DNA of 64,000 bases from JAIOSF01 sp963677755 (GCA_963677755.1 OY782506.1:2170001-2234000), one strand, 5' to 3'. Shown: positions 43,663 through 53,373, numbered from the stretch's first letter. A program made the numbers and translations. The notes: generated by a model not told the origin, from the letters alone.

Positions 43663-46260
43663 TTAAAATAAATTAGCGTTTTTATCTATCCATTTAAAAT
43701 ATTCAATAATGTCGTCTGTTTCTTTCTCACTCATATGTTGATTTGGCATTCTAAGATTAAAATAGTTAATCATACCATCTACGTATGGATCTTTATACAT
43801 TTTTTCTGGGTTAAGAATAAAGCTTTTTACCCATTTTTCAGCATTTTCATGTCTTTGTAAAACACCTGTTAAATCAGGACCTGAAGATACTTTTCCAACA
43901 ACATGACATCCAGAACAACCACCCTCATTAAATGCTCTTTCACCTCTTTGAGCAGCAGGACTTTGTTTAGTTGCTATGATTCTTACAAGTGCATCTTTGG
44001 CTCTAATACCAACATCTGCTGTTTTAACCATTAATTGCCAAATCATATTTTCAAATAAAATAGCTTTTTCTATATCACCAGCTTTTAATGCTTCTTCAGC
44101 TAATTTTTTCTGAGCAGGAATTTGTCCATATTGGTCAAATGCATCAGTTACAAGAGCTGCTACAACTTTATGATCACCGAATTTATTTTCTTTTAAGAAC
44201 TTAACAACAGATTGAATAACTGCATCTGTAGCATCATTAACTGCAACTGTTTTATCATATTCTGCTTTCAATTCTGCAGTAGTCATTGTTTTCATTTTAA
44301 GTTTTTGAGCTGATGTATATTTTTTATTTGGGTCTTTAACCATTAAATATCCCATCATCTCTAGATGAAGTGCTGAACAAAATTCTGTACAATAGTATGG
44401 GAAAACACCTTCAATATCAGCTTTAAATTTAATAGATGCAGTTTCACCTGGTTCTAAAGAAGCATGAACATTATAATGATCTACTGTAAAACCATGAGTT
44501 TCATCTTGAGCTCTTTCAAGATTAGTTAAATGCATAGTAACTATATCACCTTTATTAACTGTAATTCTTTCTGGATTAATATGAGATCTAACCATAGTAG
44601 CAAAAACTGTTACTTTGTTCCCATCTCTTTCAATTCGTTCTTGACCAGCTAAAGTTTTACCGATATGCTGTTTACCTGTTGTAACATTCGTCCCCATTGG
44701 ATATCTTACATGTGGATGTAGTTTACTAGCTCTTATTGCAACAGCTTGATGTGGTTCACCCAAAGGTAAAGGCATATCTACAAGCAAGTCCATTGTTTTA
44801 CCACTGATATCAATCAACTGGTGATTTTGTGGGTGTAGTGGACCAACATTTTGAAATCTATCAATAGCAAGTTTATTTAAAGAGATAATATACTTACCTT
44901 GTGGATCAGCAGATTTACCCTCCATACCACATAAATGTCCAACATTATAATGAACATTTTCTTTGTCTAAAACTTTCAGATCTTTATAGTTCCATTTTAC
45001 GATTTGAGAATCAACATAAAGTGAAGTATAAATTTCACCATCAACATTTGAATATTGATTATGTAATGGTCCAAGACCTAATTCTACTTGACCATGTAAA
45101 GATTTTTTCATATCTAAAATAGGAATACCATATGGGTCTTTCCCAATATATTCTTTATTATCAATTAGTTTTTTAATTTTACTCCATTTATACACTGAAG
45201 CATGTGTATCTAACTTTCCACACACTGTAATATATTCACCATCAGGTGAAACATCTACACCATGAGGTGATTTAGGTTCAGGGATTAAAAATAAAGCATT
45301 ATTTTTAACAGCAATATCCATAGGTATTATTCTATGATTATTAACTACTTTTACATTTTTTGGATTTTTAGCAAGTTTTGCCAATTTTTCCCAGTTATAT
45401 ACATGTAAGAAATCGGTATCGAACCTACTCATACCCGCTTCATTTGGTGGCATTCCTACTTCAATTCCACCTGTATACATTTCTGTATTAAATGAATTTG
45501 TAAAACCCCAACCATCAGATACACCTTTACCAGAATCTGATAAATCTTGCATATATGGAGGCATTTCAATTGTAAATGAAGCTTTTTCATCAATTCGACC
45601 TTTTTCAGAATCAAATTTCCACATTGTAGCTCCACCTCTATAAGTTTCTTTATAGTCTTCAATTGGGTGATAGTCATTGTCAAATGGTGCAGCATATTGT
45701 GCCGCTTCTATAATATACTCAGAATTTTGAGTAAAGAAAGCTCCACCATGAGCTGATTTAAAAACTGGGTTAACTACAATTTGTCTAGTTTCAAAATCTG
45801 CTAAATCAATAATAGCAATTCTTGGATTGGCTTTATCATTAATCGCTAACCATTTTCCGTCATATTTTCCATCAACTTCAGAAAGTGCTGGGTGATGAGT
45901 ATCTCCCCAGTTTATCTCTCTTCCTCTAATATTCCCTTGTCTAAGAATTTTTTTGGAACCTTCATCAAATCCATATCCTTGCCATGGTTCTGGCGTAAAT
46001 ACTGCGATATACTTTAAAATTCTCATAGATGGAACACTGTAAACAATCATTTGTCCAGATTGACCACCAGAACTAAACACTACAAATTCATCTCTACCAC
46101 CTGTTGGTAAATATGTTTTTGCAGCACGAATAACATCATTTTCTGTTAAGCCTCTTTTTTTCATTATCTTATCCAGTTCACCAGTACTTGCTGTTGCAAC
46201 AGTTGCAGCAATAGTTGTACCTAAAACTAAAGTTGATAATTTACTAAAAACTCTACTCAT
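43663..46260 (-). CDS. nosZ: Nitrous-oxide reductase with C-terminal cytochrome c domain (clade II)
   Basis: An 865-residue periplasmic enzyme that reduces N2O to N2. The signal (1-24) is Sec-type with no twin arginine, as in clade II. CuZ-site histidines are visible in DTHHPALSEVDGK and in SPHGVDVSPDG; the CuA domain carries CTEFCSALHLEMMG (624-637). A cytochrome c extension typical of Campylobacterota has its haem motif GCSGCHVV (CSGCH 782-786) and an axial Met candidate in RMPNQHM. The fused haem domain can receive electrons from NosC1/NosC2 directly. A good FNR-type promoter lies upstream. Confidence 0.97.
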   Translation of the reverse strand: MSRVFSKLSTLVLGTTIAATVATASTGELDKIMKKRGLTENDVIRAAKTYLPTGGRDEFVVFSSGGQSGQMIVYSVPSMRILKYIAVFTPEPWQGYGFDEGSKKILRQGNIRGREINWGDTHHPALSEVDGKYDGKWLAINDKANPRIAIIDLADFETRQIVVNPVFKSAHGGAFFTQNSEYIIEAAQYAAPFDNDYHPIEDYKETYRGGATMWKFDSEKGRIDEKASFTIEMPPYMQDLSDSGKGVSDGWGFTNSFNTEMYTGGIEVGMPPNEAGMSRFDTDFLHVYNWEKLAKLAKNPKNVKVVNNHRIIPMDIAVKNNALFLIPEPKSPHGVDVSPDGEYITVCGKLDTHASVYKWSKIKKLIDNKEYIGKDPYGIPILDMKKSLHGQVELGLGPLHNQYSNVDGEIYTSLYVDSQIVKWNYKDLKVLDKENVHYNVGHLCGMEGKSADPQGKYIISLNKLAIDRFQNVGPLHPQNHQLIDISGKTMDLLVDMPLPLGEPHQAVAIRASKLHPHVRYPMGTNVTTGKQHIGKTLAGQERIERDGNKVTVFATMVRSHINPERITVNKGDIVTMHLTNLERAQDETHGFTVDHYNVHASLEPGETASIKFKADIEGVFPYYCTEFCSALHLEMMGYLMVKDPNKKYTSAQKLKMKTMTTAELKAEYDKTVAVNDATDAVIQSVVKFLKENKFGDHKVVAALVTDAFDQYGQIPAQKKLAEEALKAGDIEKAILFENMIWQLMVKTADVGIRAKDALVRIIATKQSPAAQRGERAFNEGGCSGCHVVGKVSSGPDLTGVLQRHENAEKWVKSFILNPEKMYKDPYVDGMINYFNLRMPNQHMSEKETDDIIEYFKWIDKNANLF

Positions 46261-46321
46261 CCTTTCTCCTTTTTCCCCTTTAATTTCATTTGAATAAAGA
46301 TTAAATTCAAGTGATTGTAAA

Positions 46322-46363
46322 ATGATATATGAAAAAATTAGAAAATAATTTGACTTAGGGCAA
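46322..46363 (-). promoter_or_regulatory. Predicted nosZ promoter with FNR/Crp-type site
   Basis: On the minus strand TTGCCCTAAGTCAA (46363-46350) matches the FNR-type pattern TTGAT-N4-ATCAA with two mismatches in each half site compared with the ideal palindrome arms (TTGCC and GTCAA). TATCAT at 46327-46322 is a one-mismatch -10. The implied start near 46315 places the site centre at -41.5, the class II activation position. The leader of about 55 bases also holds TTGAAT/ATTCAA arms at 46289-46309. Confidence 0.55.
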
Positions 46364-46385
46364 ATTATTGTAAAAAAAGTAGTTT

Positions 46386-47348
46386 TTAATTTTTATGTTG
46401 TATTAAGTCCTTTAATTTAGATTGTAAATCTTGTAATTTTGAAGATACACTCATTAGCTCTTCAAGAGATTGTATAACTACATCTTCTTTTTTTGCCATT
46501 TCAATATCAATCTTTTTTTTATCATTCATTTCATTTAAAAGTGTTAAAAATACTTCAATATTATTTTCAATATTTTCTAAAGAATTTGAAGTATAATCTA
46601 TTGCATTATATCCTTGTTCAATAGAACTATTAATGTTTTGTACCAAACTATTAAAATTGTTTGCTACATTTTGAATGTCTTTATTATGAACTTTTATATT
46701 AATTGGTTCTAAATCGCTAATTGTATTCTTTTGGATAATATTATTTGCAGAACTCATAAACTTTTGTATAAAAGAAAGAAGAGGTTTTACTTGTAAAAAA
46801 AGATAAATAAGAAGCATACTTATGAGAATAAATAAAATATATTGAATAATTTTGTATTCTCTCAACGATTCATTGAAATAATCTTTATGTAACTTAATTA
46901 AACTATCAAATTCAGCAGTTAAAGACATATTACTTATATATATTCTTGTGGTTGTTTCCTCTAATAAAATATTTGTATAAGGCATAATAACTTTTATTTG
47001 ATTTTTAAATAATATTACTTCCGAATGATACTGTTTCCAAAATTCAAATATTTTTTGACTTTGTTTTTTGATTTTTGCAGATTTAATATTCATTAGTATT
47101 CTATCTCTTTTATTTAAATTATTAATAAAATTTTCTACTGCTTTATCTAGTTGAATAGTAGGATGATTTGGATTTCTATAAATATAAAAAATATTTTTTG
47201 ATATCTCTTGTGTATAATCTTTTTGTTGATTAATTAGTGTCAAGATATTGCTTTTTTGTTTATTCTGTTTATCGATATAATTTACAATTATAACCAACAA
47301 GAATGATAACAAAAAAATCATTATTCCAAGTATTTTTATTTTATTCAT
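46386..47348 (-). CDS. Two-TM sensor-like protein without output domain
   Basis: A 320-residue protein. TM1 at about 7-23, a helical periplasmic domain (about 24-166), TM2 at about 168-186, a HAMP-like linker and then a coiled coil rich in Asn/Glu (about 225-320). The periplasmic part has the helical look of NarX/PilJ-type sensors (IYRNPNHPTIQLDKAVENFINNL). No histidine kinase, methyl-accepting hairpin, GGDEF or other output domain follows. It lies 11 bases downstream of the Crp/Fnr gene and upstream of the nosZ promoter, so a role in sensing nitrogen oxides is tempting but unproven. Confidence 0.7.
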   Translation of the reverse strand: MNKIKILGIMIFLLSFLLVIIVNYIDKQNKQKSNILTLINQQKDYTQEISKNIFYIYRNPNHPTIQLDKAVENFINNLNKRDRILMNIKSAKIKKQSQKIFEFWKQYHSEVILFKNQIKVIMPYTNILLEETTTRIYISNMSLTAEFDSLIKLHKDYFNESLREYKIIQYILFILISMLLIYLFLQVKPLLSFIQKFMSSANNIIQKNTISDLEPINIKVHNKDIQNVANNFNSLVQNINSSIEQGYNAIDYTSNSLENIENNIEVFLTLLNEMNDKKKIDIEMAKKEDVVIQSLEELMSVSSKLQDLQSKLKDLIQHKN

Positions 47349-47359
47349 ATTATTTTCCC

Positions 47360-48031
47360 TTAAATTTCTTTATAAATTAAATCTAAATTATACTGATCTG
47401 TAATAAAAACCTTGCCATGCTCAATATCTATAACTTCTCTTCGTTTTAAATTATTTAAAACTCTTGATAATGTTGAGGGTCGGATATGAAGCATAAGAGA
47501 AATATCTGATCTTTTTAATTCATTAAATATTTCTAAATCAGTACTTATCATTTTAGCAACTTTAGATACTGCATCATATATAAATTCTCTATTAATAAGC
47601 GATTGTAATTTTGTGGATTGTAAAATAATTTGATCAGTAAACTCAGAATTAAGTATATTTTGTTCTAAAAATCTACACTTAAATCCCTTATAATCAACAA
47701 TTAATACTTGAGAATCTTTTATAAAAGAAATATTTGAAAAAAATTCCAATTCGTCATTCTTACTATCTAATATTTCTGAAATCATATTATCTTGATAAAT
47801 ATGAAATAAAAAAATTTCATTTTCATATTTGTCAATTTTATAGGCTTTTGCTAAGCCCTCAACTAAAAAAAACAATTTATTTATTTTTGTTTTTTCATAA
47901 GAAAGAATATAATCTTTCTCATAGTTTCCAATAGTCGATATCTCACTTAATCGATTAATTTGTTCTTCATTTAGGCTACGAAAGAAGTCTAACTTTTGTA
48001 TTATATTTTTTAAAGACAAATTATTATTCAT
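47360..48031 (-). CDS. Crp/Fnr-family transcription regulator, probable nos regulator
   Basis: A 223-residue regulator. The N-terminal effector barrel covers about 10-125, a dimer helix about 130-160, and the HTH about 174-210 (RSDISLMLHIRPSTLSRVLNNL). Only one cysteine (C119) is present, so there is no FNR-type iron-sulfur cluster. The recognition helix keeps the Ser-Arg of FNR (S189, R190) but has Ser186 where FNR has Glu. Wolinella controls nos with cluster-free Crp/Fnr proteins (NssA, NssB, NssC), a likely parallel. It starts six bases after mnmG and forms an operon with the sensor-like gene. Confidence 0.85.
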   Translation of the reverse strand: MNNNLSLKNIIQKLDFFRSLNEEQINRLSEISTIGNYEKDYILSYEKTKINKLFFLVEGLAKAYKIDKYENEIFLFHIYQDNMISEILDSKNDELEFFSNISFIKDSQVLIVDYKGFKCRFLEQNILNSEFTDQIILQSTKLQSLINREFIYDAVSKVAKMISTDLEIFNELKRSDISLMLHIRPSTLSRVLNNLKRREVIDIEHGKVFITDQYNLDLIYKEI

Positions 48032-48036
48032 ATTAT

Positions 48037-49956
48037 CTATTTAACAATAACTTTTTTACTCTTCATATCTATATGCAAATGGATAATATCCACGGCACTA
48101 GGCGTTACACCACTTATTTGTGAAGCGTTAAAAAGTGTTGGAGGATTGAACTTTTTAAGCTTCTCAATCACTTCTGATGAAAGCCCTGGTAGTTCATCGT
48201 AGATGAAATCTTCTGGTATTTTAAGATTTAACATCTTTTTCATTTTTTCTATTTGTTTTTGCTGTTTATCTACATATCGATAATACTTTGCTTCAACTAT
48301 CACTTGTTCTTTTAAGTAGTCATCAAGATGTGCAAGACTAGGAACTAATCTATCAAATTTTTCTTTAGTGATAGTATTTCTTCCTACTAAATCTACTAGT
48401 AAAATTTGGTCTGATATTTTATCTTCCCCTAACTCTTCTAGAAGTGCCAAATTCTCTTTTTTTGAGGTGAACCATTCATTTTCCATAAATGCTATGGCAT
48501 CTTTGATAGTTTGTTTTTTGTGTTCCATAGTTTTAAATGTATCATCATCAATAAGTCCAAATTCATGTCCATATCCCATAAGTCTCATATCTGCACTCTC
48601 TTCTCTTAAGAGAAGTCTATATTCAGCGCGACTTGTAAACATACGATATGGTTCATTTGTCCCTTTAGTTACAAGGTCATCTATTAAAACTCCAATATAA
48701 CTTTCATCTCGTCTAAGTACAAATGGTTCTTTTCCATCAATGGCCAAGCTTGCGTTTATTCCTGCCATAAGACCTTGTGCTGCTGCTTCTTCATATCCAG
48801 TTGTTGCGTTTATTTGCCCAGCTAAATAAAGATTTTTAACTTTTTTTGTTTCAAGAGTGTGTTGCAACTCTGTTGGGTCTATGTAGTCATACTCTATTGC
48901 ATACGCATATCGTACTACTTTTGCATTTTCAAGCCCTTTTATTGAGTGTATTTTCTGCTTTTGCACATCTATTGGTAAACTTGAACTTAATCCATTGATA
49001 TAATATTCTTCTGCTCTTATTGTTTGTGGTTCTAAAAATAGTTGATGTCTATCTCGTTCACTAAATCTATTTACCTTATCTTCAATACTAGGACAATATC
49101 GAGGACCAGTTCCTTCTATTTGTCCTGTAAAAAGTGGAGCTCTATCAAAATTTGTTCGTATAATATCATGAGTATCTACATTTGTATAGGTGATATAACA
49201 AGGCAGTTGAGTAGGATGAAACTCCTGTTTATTTGTTCTAAAACTAAAAGGGTGTGGTTCTTCATCTCCCCCATGTGCTTCCATCGCACTAAAATCTATT
49301 GAGTTTACATTTATTCTTGCAGGAGTTCCTGTTTTTAATCTTCCTACATTTAGACCTAATATTTTTAGTTGATCAGAAAGTGTAGTTGATGGTAACTCCC
49401 AAGCACGACCTGCAGGATATTTATTTTCTCCAATATGGATAAGACCTTTCATAAAAGTACCTGTAGTTAAGATAACTTTTTTTGCTTCAAACACTTCACC
49501 TAGTTTTGTTTCAATACCAAATACTTCTAGATAATCCTCTTGAGCCTCAACTTTTAAAGCACTCACTTCATCTTGATATACATCTAGATTTGGTGTATTT
49601 AAAGTGATATTTCTCATATATTCTCGATATGCATCCATATCAATCTGAGCTCGACTTCCTTGAACTGCAGCACCTTTAGAGGCATTTAAAATTCTAAACT
49701 GAATACCTGTTGCATCTGTACACAAGCCCATCTCTCCACCAAGAGCATCTATCTCTCGAACTAAGTGTCCTTTTGCAAGTCCACCAATTGCTGGATTACA
49801 ACTTGCTGCTCCTATTTGTTCTACTAGCATAGTTACAAGTAAAGTTTTTTTACCCATTCTTGCAGCTACAAGACTTGCTTCAATCCCAGCATGTCCACCA
49901 CCAACTACTATAACTTCATATTGTGTTGGAGATTGTTCTTGTGTTTGTTGTGTCAT
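48037..49956 (-). CDS. mnmG: tRNA uridine-5-carboxymethylaminomethyl modification enzyme MnmG
   Basis: A 639-residue FAD enzyme that, with MnmE, modifies U34 of several tRNAs. The FAD loop GGGHAGIEASLVAARMG, the CNPAIGGLAKGHLVREIDALGG segment and the LPCYITYTN stretch are characteristic. ATG 49956 is preferred over GTG 49962, as AGGG sits at the right distance only from the ATG. Its stop is five bases before the Crp/Fnr gene. It diverges from the mla operon. Confidence 0.96.
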   Translation of the reverse strand: MTQQTQEQSPTQYEVIVVGGGHAGIEASLVAARMGKKTLLVTMLVEQIGAASCNPAIGGLAKGHLVREIDALGGEMGLCTDATGIQFRILNASKGAAVQGSRAQIDMDAYREYMRNITLNTPNLDVYQDEVSALKVEAQEDYLEVFGIETKLGEVFEAKKVILTTGTFMKGLIHIGENKYPAGRAWELPSTTLSDQLKILGLNVGRLKTGTPARINVNSIDFSAMEAHGGDEEPHPFSFRTNKQEFHPTQLPCYITYTNVDTHDIIRTNFDRAPLFTGQIEGTGPRYCPSIEDKVNRFSERDRHQLFLEPQTIRAEEYYINGLSSSLPIDVQKQKIHSIKGLENAKVVRYAYAIEYDYIDPTELQHTLETKKVKNLYLAGQINATTGYEEAAAQGLMAGINASLAIDGKEPFVLRRDESYIGVLIDDLVTKGTNEPYRMFTSRAEYRLLLREESADMRLMGYGHEFGLIDDDTFKTMEHKKQTIKDAIAFMENEWFTSKKENLALLEELGEDKISDQILLVDLVGRNTITKEKFDRLVPSLAHLDDYLKEQVIVEAKYYRYVDKQQKQIEKMKKMLNLKIPEDFIYDELPGLSSEVIEKLKKFNPPTLFNASQISGVTPSAVDIIHLHIDMKSKKVIVK

Positions 49957-49982
49957 ACGCACCCTTGGTAATTTGATAGGGT

Positions 49983-50005
49983 ATTATACCAAATCTAAGT
50001 ATAAT
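49983..50005. promoter_or_regulatory. Divergent -10 boxes of mnmG and mla
   Basis: TATAAT occurs on the minus strand at 49988-49983 inside the palindrome GGTATTATACC (49980-49990), giving a leader of about 20-25 bases to mnmG. On the plus strand TATAAT at 50000-50005 would serve the mla operon, whose GTG start is at 50056. The two boxes are 11 bases apart, so the polymerases would compete. Confidence 0.55.
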
Positions 50006-50055
50006 TTTGTTAAATTACTAAACTATTACTTTCGTAATTAAAGGGTTTTATAAAA

Positions 50056-51141
50056 GTGGAAAATATATTTGATATATCTGGTGATTGGGAATATGATACA
50101 ATAGAACACCATATTAAAGATATGGATAAATTTTATTTAGAAAATAAAGCTACTCACATAATTTTTGATTTTAAAAGTCTTAAAAAAATTGATTCCTCTG
50201 GTATGATTGTAATTATTCGATATATTAACTTATTTAAAAAACAAAAAATTACCCCAACTTTATCAAATATCTCTATGAAACATCAAAATATGTTAACTCT
50301 TTATACAAGTAACTATACACATAAAGATGATTTACCAACACATCCTACTATAAACTTCTTTGAAGAGATTGGAAATACTGCCCACTCTACTTTTGAAAAC
50401 TTTAAAAACTTTTTATATTTTATAGGAAGAATTTTAGTAATTTTTCTTTACACTTTACGCCATCCATCTTTAATAAAAGTTAAAGCAACTGTCAATCAAA
50501 TAGATATAGCATCTATTTATATACTTCCTATAATCGGTCTTTCACTTTTTTTAGTTGGTTTTGTTACTGCATATCAAGGGGCAGATCAGCTTGGTCAGTT
50601 TGGTGCTTCAATTATAGTTGTAGAGATGTCCACCATGTCTATGTTTAGAGAGATAGCACCTTTTTTAGCAGCAGTTATTGTTGCTGGAAGAAGTGCATCA
50701 TCTTATACAGCACAAATAGGAACTATGAAAATAACAGAAGAGATAAGTGCCATGAAAACTATGGGACTTGATGTGGATAGATTTTTAATCATTCCACGAA
50801 TTGTAGCATTAGTTATTGTGATGCCACTTATTGTTTTTTTTGCAGATATGGCAGCAATGGCTGGTGAGATGGTAATAGTGAAATACCATCTTGGTATCCC
50901 TTATACACAATTTATTGATAGAATATATGAGTATGTGGAACTAAGACATATAATGTTAGGACTTTGCAAAGCACCATTATTTGGGATTCTTATTGCTATT
51001 ATTGGATGTTATAGAGGGTTACAAGTACAAAAAGGGACTGATATAGGAAGATATACTACAAAATCTGTAGTTGATGCAATATTTTGGTTAATCGTTGTAA
51101 ATGCTTTAATCTCTTTATTGTCTATAGAGTTAGGATTTTAA
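50056..51141 (+). CDS. mlaE: MlaE-family lipid ABC permease with fused STAS domain
   Basis: A 361-residue permease of the retrograde phospholipid transport family. The first 95 residues form a STAS domain (HIIFDFKSLKKIDSSGMIVIIRYI), corresponding to separate MlaB in enterics. The MlaE domain has about five TMs with VGFVTAYQGADQLGQFGA, VAGRSASSYTAQIGTMKITEEISAM and DIGRYTTKSVV as signatures. The start is GTG; AAGGG lies ten bases upstream and no ATG is near. First gene of a four- or five-gene operon. Confidence 0.92.
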   Translation: MENIFDISGDWEYDTIEHHIKDMDKFYLENKATHIIFDFKSLKKIDSSGMIVIIRYINLFKKQKITPTLSNISMKHQNMLTLYTSNYTHKDDLPTHPTINFFEEIGNTAHSTFENFKNFLYFIGRILVIFLYTLRHPSLIKVKATVNQIDIASIYILPIIGLSLFLVGFVTAYQGADQLGQFGASIIVVEMSTMSMFREIAPFLAAVIVAGRSASSYTAQIGTMKITEEISAMKTMGLDVDRFLIIPRIVALVIVMPLIVFFADMAAMAGEMVIVKYHLGIPYTQFIDRIYEYVELRHIMLGLCKAPLFGILIAIIGCYRGLQVQKGTDIGRYTTKSVVDAIFWLIVVNALISLLSIELGF

Positions 51142-51142
51142 A

Positions 51143-51892
51143 ATGATAAAAGTAAGAAATATATCTACCTCTTTTTATGGAAAATATGTACACAAAAACA
51201 TCTCTTTAGATATTCACAATGGTGAGATATTTGGACTTTTAGGTGGAAGTGGTAGTGGGAAAACTACACTTCTGCGACAAATGATTATGTTAGATGAGAT
51301 TCAGCAAGGTTCAATTGAAATTTTTGGACATCAACTTACGAAGTTAAAACCTACCCATAGAAATTATATAAAAAGAAACTGGGGTGTTTTATTTCAATTT
51401 GGAGCACTCTTTTCCTCTTTAAATGTTTTGGAAAATATTGGGATAATGTTAAAAGAAAATACAAAACTTCCACAAGATATTATTAACGATATTGCATATA
51501 CAAAACTCAAAATGGTTGGACTTGGTACAGATGTGGGAAAACTTTACCCTGAAGAACTAAGTGGTGGTATGAAAAAAAGAGTTGCGATTGCGAGAAGTTT
51601 AGCACTTGATCCTAAAATACTTTTTTTAGATGAGCCAACTTCTGGTCTTGACCCTTATAGTGCAAGAGCTTTTGATGAACTTATTTTGGAGCTTCGTGAT
51701 ATGTTAGGTCTAACAGTCGTAATAATAACCCATGAACTAGATACAATTGAAAATGTGTTAGATAGATTCACTATTATACACAAAGCAAATCTTGCATTCA
51801 CAGGTACTTACGACGAAGCATTAAAAGAAAATAATGGTACAATAAATAAATTTTTGAACCAAAACAAAAAAGGGTTACATTTTGGAAAATAA
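51143..51892 (+). CDS. mlaF: MlaF-type ABC ATPase
   Basis: A 249-residue ATPase. Walker A is GGSGSGKTT, the Q-loop region VLFQFGALFSSLNV is typical of MlaF, the signature is LSGGMKKRVAIARS, and Walker B is ILFLDEPTSGLDP. It drives lipid transfer with MlaE/MlaD. It starts one base after mlaE and overlaps mlaD by 11 bases. Confidence 0.95.
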   Translation: MIKVRNISTSFYGKYVHKNISLDIHNGEIFGLLGGSGSGKTTLLRQMIMLDEIQQGSIEIFGHQLTKLKPTHRNYIKRNWGVLFQFGALFSSLNVLENIGIMLKENTKLPQDIINDIAYTKLKMVGLGTDVGKLYPEELSGGMKKRVAIARSLALDPKILFLDEPTSGLDPYSARAFDELILELRDMLGLTVVIITHELDTIENVLDRFTIIHKANLAFTGTYDEALKENNGTINKFLNQNKKGLHFGK

Positions 51893-52772
51893 AGCTAGAT
51901 ATACTTTAGTTGGTCTATTTATAATAGTTTTTTTACTATCTTTAATTACATTTATATTATGGCAAACAAAATATAATTTTAAAGATACTCAGTCTTATGA
52001 ATATAGACTCTATACACAAACTTCTGTTGCAGGACTCAATAAAAACTCTTTTGTAGAATACAAAGGTCTCAACATTGGAATTGTTAAAGATATTAGAATT
52101 AACCCAAAAAACTTACAACAAATAGAGATAATTTTAAAAATAGAAAATCCTGCAATGATAAAAGAAAATAGTTTTGCTACAATCCAATCCCAAGGGATAA
52201 CTGGAAATAAAAATGTAGAAATAAGTGGTGGTACAGAAGATGCGAAAAACTTACTTCCAAAAGAGAATAGTTTTGAAATACTTCATTTAGAACAATCATT
52301 TTTTGATAATCTCACCGAAAGTGCTCAAGATATAACACAAAATATCAATCTTACATTATACCAAATTAATAAACTTCTAAAAGATAGCAATATCCAACAT
52401 ATTGATGGGTTACTCTCTAGCTTGGAAAACAATTCAAATAATTTCAATACAACAATAGAGAAACTCAATGCAATTTTAGAAACAAATGCACCAAAAACAT
52501 TAGCAAATATTGACACACTTACGCAAGAGTGGAGTGGTTTATCACAAGATATTAAAAAATTGATAAAAAATGACATAACCACACTTCTCAATAAAGCAAA
52601 TACAACTTTAGAAAGTACTTCAAACTTAGAAGATATTTTTTTAAATATTGAAAATACCATAGAAAAAGTTGATGAAACATTAGATAATATTAATGAAAAT
52701 GGTGGCGATATTATTTTTAAAACTAGAGATATAAAATATGGCCCACAGGAGATACAAAATGAAAATAAATAG
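51882..52772 (+). CDS. mlaD: MlaD-like MCE-domain protein
   Basis: A 296-residue protein. One TM at about 9-29 is followed by the MCE domain (about 38-125; VAGLNKNSFVEYKGLNIGIVKDI, SQGITGNKNVEI) and a long helical, Asn/Thr-rich tail. MCE proteins form the periplasmic lipid channel. The start is TTG at 51882 with AAGGG seven bases upstream; no alternative ATG is near. It overlaps its neighbours on both sides. The tail is longer than in enteric MlaD and closer to the larger MCE proteins. Confidence 0.92.
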   Translation: MENKARYTLVGLFIIVFLLSLITFILWQTKYNFKDTQSYEYRLYTQTSVAGLNKNSFVEYKGLNIGIVKDIRINPKNLQQIEIILKIENPAMIKENSFATIQSQGITGNKNVEISGGTEDAKNLLPKENSFEILHLEQSFFDNLTESAQDITQNINLTLYQINKLLKDSNIQHIDGLLSSLENNSNNFNTTIEKLNAILETNAPKTLANIDTLTQEWSGLSQDIKKLIKNDITTLLNKANTTLESTSNLEDIFLNIENTIEKVDETLDNINENGGDIIFKTRDIKYGPQEIQNENK

Positions 52773-53355
52773 TCTTATTCTTATTACAATACTTTTAACT
52801 TTTACAGGGTGCATAAACCTTACACAAGAAGTTCCTGCTTACTCAACATATACTATTAATGTCAATAATAAATTAGTTACAAATAAAAATAATTCAAACA
52901 TTAAATTAGAGATAAAAGAACCTAAAGCATTAGCTAGTATAAATTCTAAATATATATCTTACTCAACAAAAAGTTATACAAGTGAGAATTATGCTCTAAG
53001 CAAATGGAGTGATAATCCCTCAAAAATGATTCAAACTCAACTTGTAAAATATCTTTCATCAACAAATAATTATGCTTTTGTAAATAATTCAAGCATAAAT
53101 GTAAGAAGTAACTGGCAATTACTAAGTGAAATCACAAATTTTCATCAAATTTTTCATAAAGATAAAACAACAGTAGAGTTTTCAATAAATGTTTATCTAA
53201 AAAATAGAAAGACTACTTATTTTAAAAACTTCACTTACAAACAAGATTGTGAAGAAAACAATGCAGTAGGAGCAGTTAAAGCTTTAAATATAGTTGTTAA
53301 TGATTTTGCAGAAGATTTAGATAAATGGATTTTGAATAGCATAAATCAAAAATAA
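52759..53355 (+). CDS. ABC-type transport auxiliary lipoprotein (PqiC/YmbA-like)
   Basis: A 198-residue lipoprotein. The signal ends at LTFTGCINL (lipid cysteine about residue 18). The body alternates strands (STYTINVNNKLV, IKLEIKEPKALAS, YALSKWSDNPSKMI), which fits the ABC_trans_aux family of outer-membrane partners of MCE systems. ATG 52759 has AGGAG seven bases upstream, unlike the ATG at 52738. There is no MlaC-like carrier here, so this protein may be the outer-membrane end of the system. Confidence 0.82.
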   Translation: MKINSLILITILLTFTGCINLTQEVPAYSTYTINVNNKLVTNKNNSNIKLEIKEPKALASINSKYISYSTKSYTSENYALSKWSDNPSKMIQTQLVKYLSSTNNYAFVNNSSINVRSNWQLLSEITNFHQIFHKDKTTVEFSINVYLKNRKTTYFKNFTYKQDCEENNAVGAVKALNIVVNDFAEDLDKWILNSINQK

Positions 53356-53373
53356 CTATAAAGGAGAATAAAG

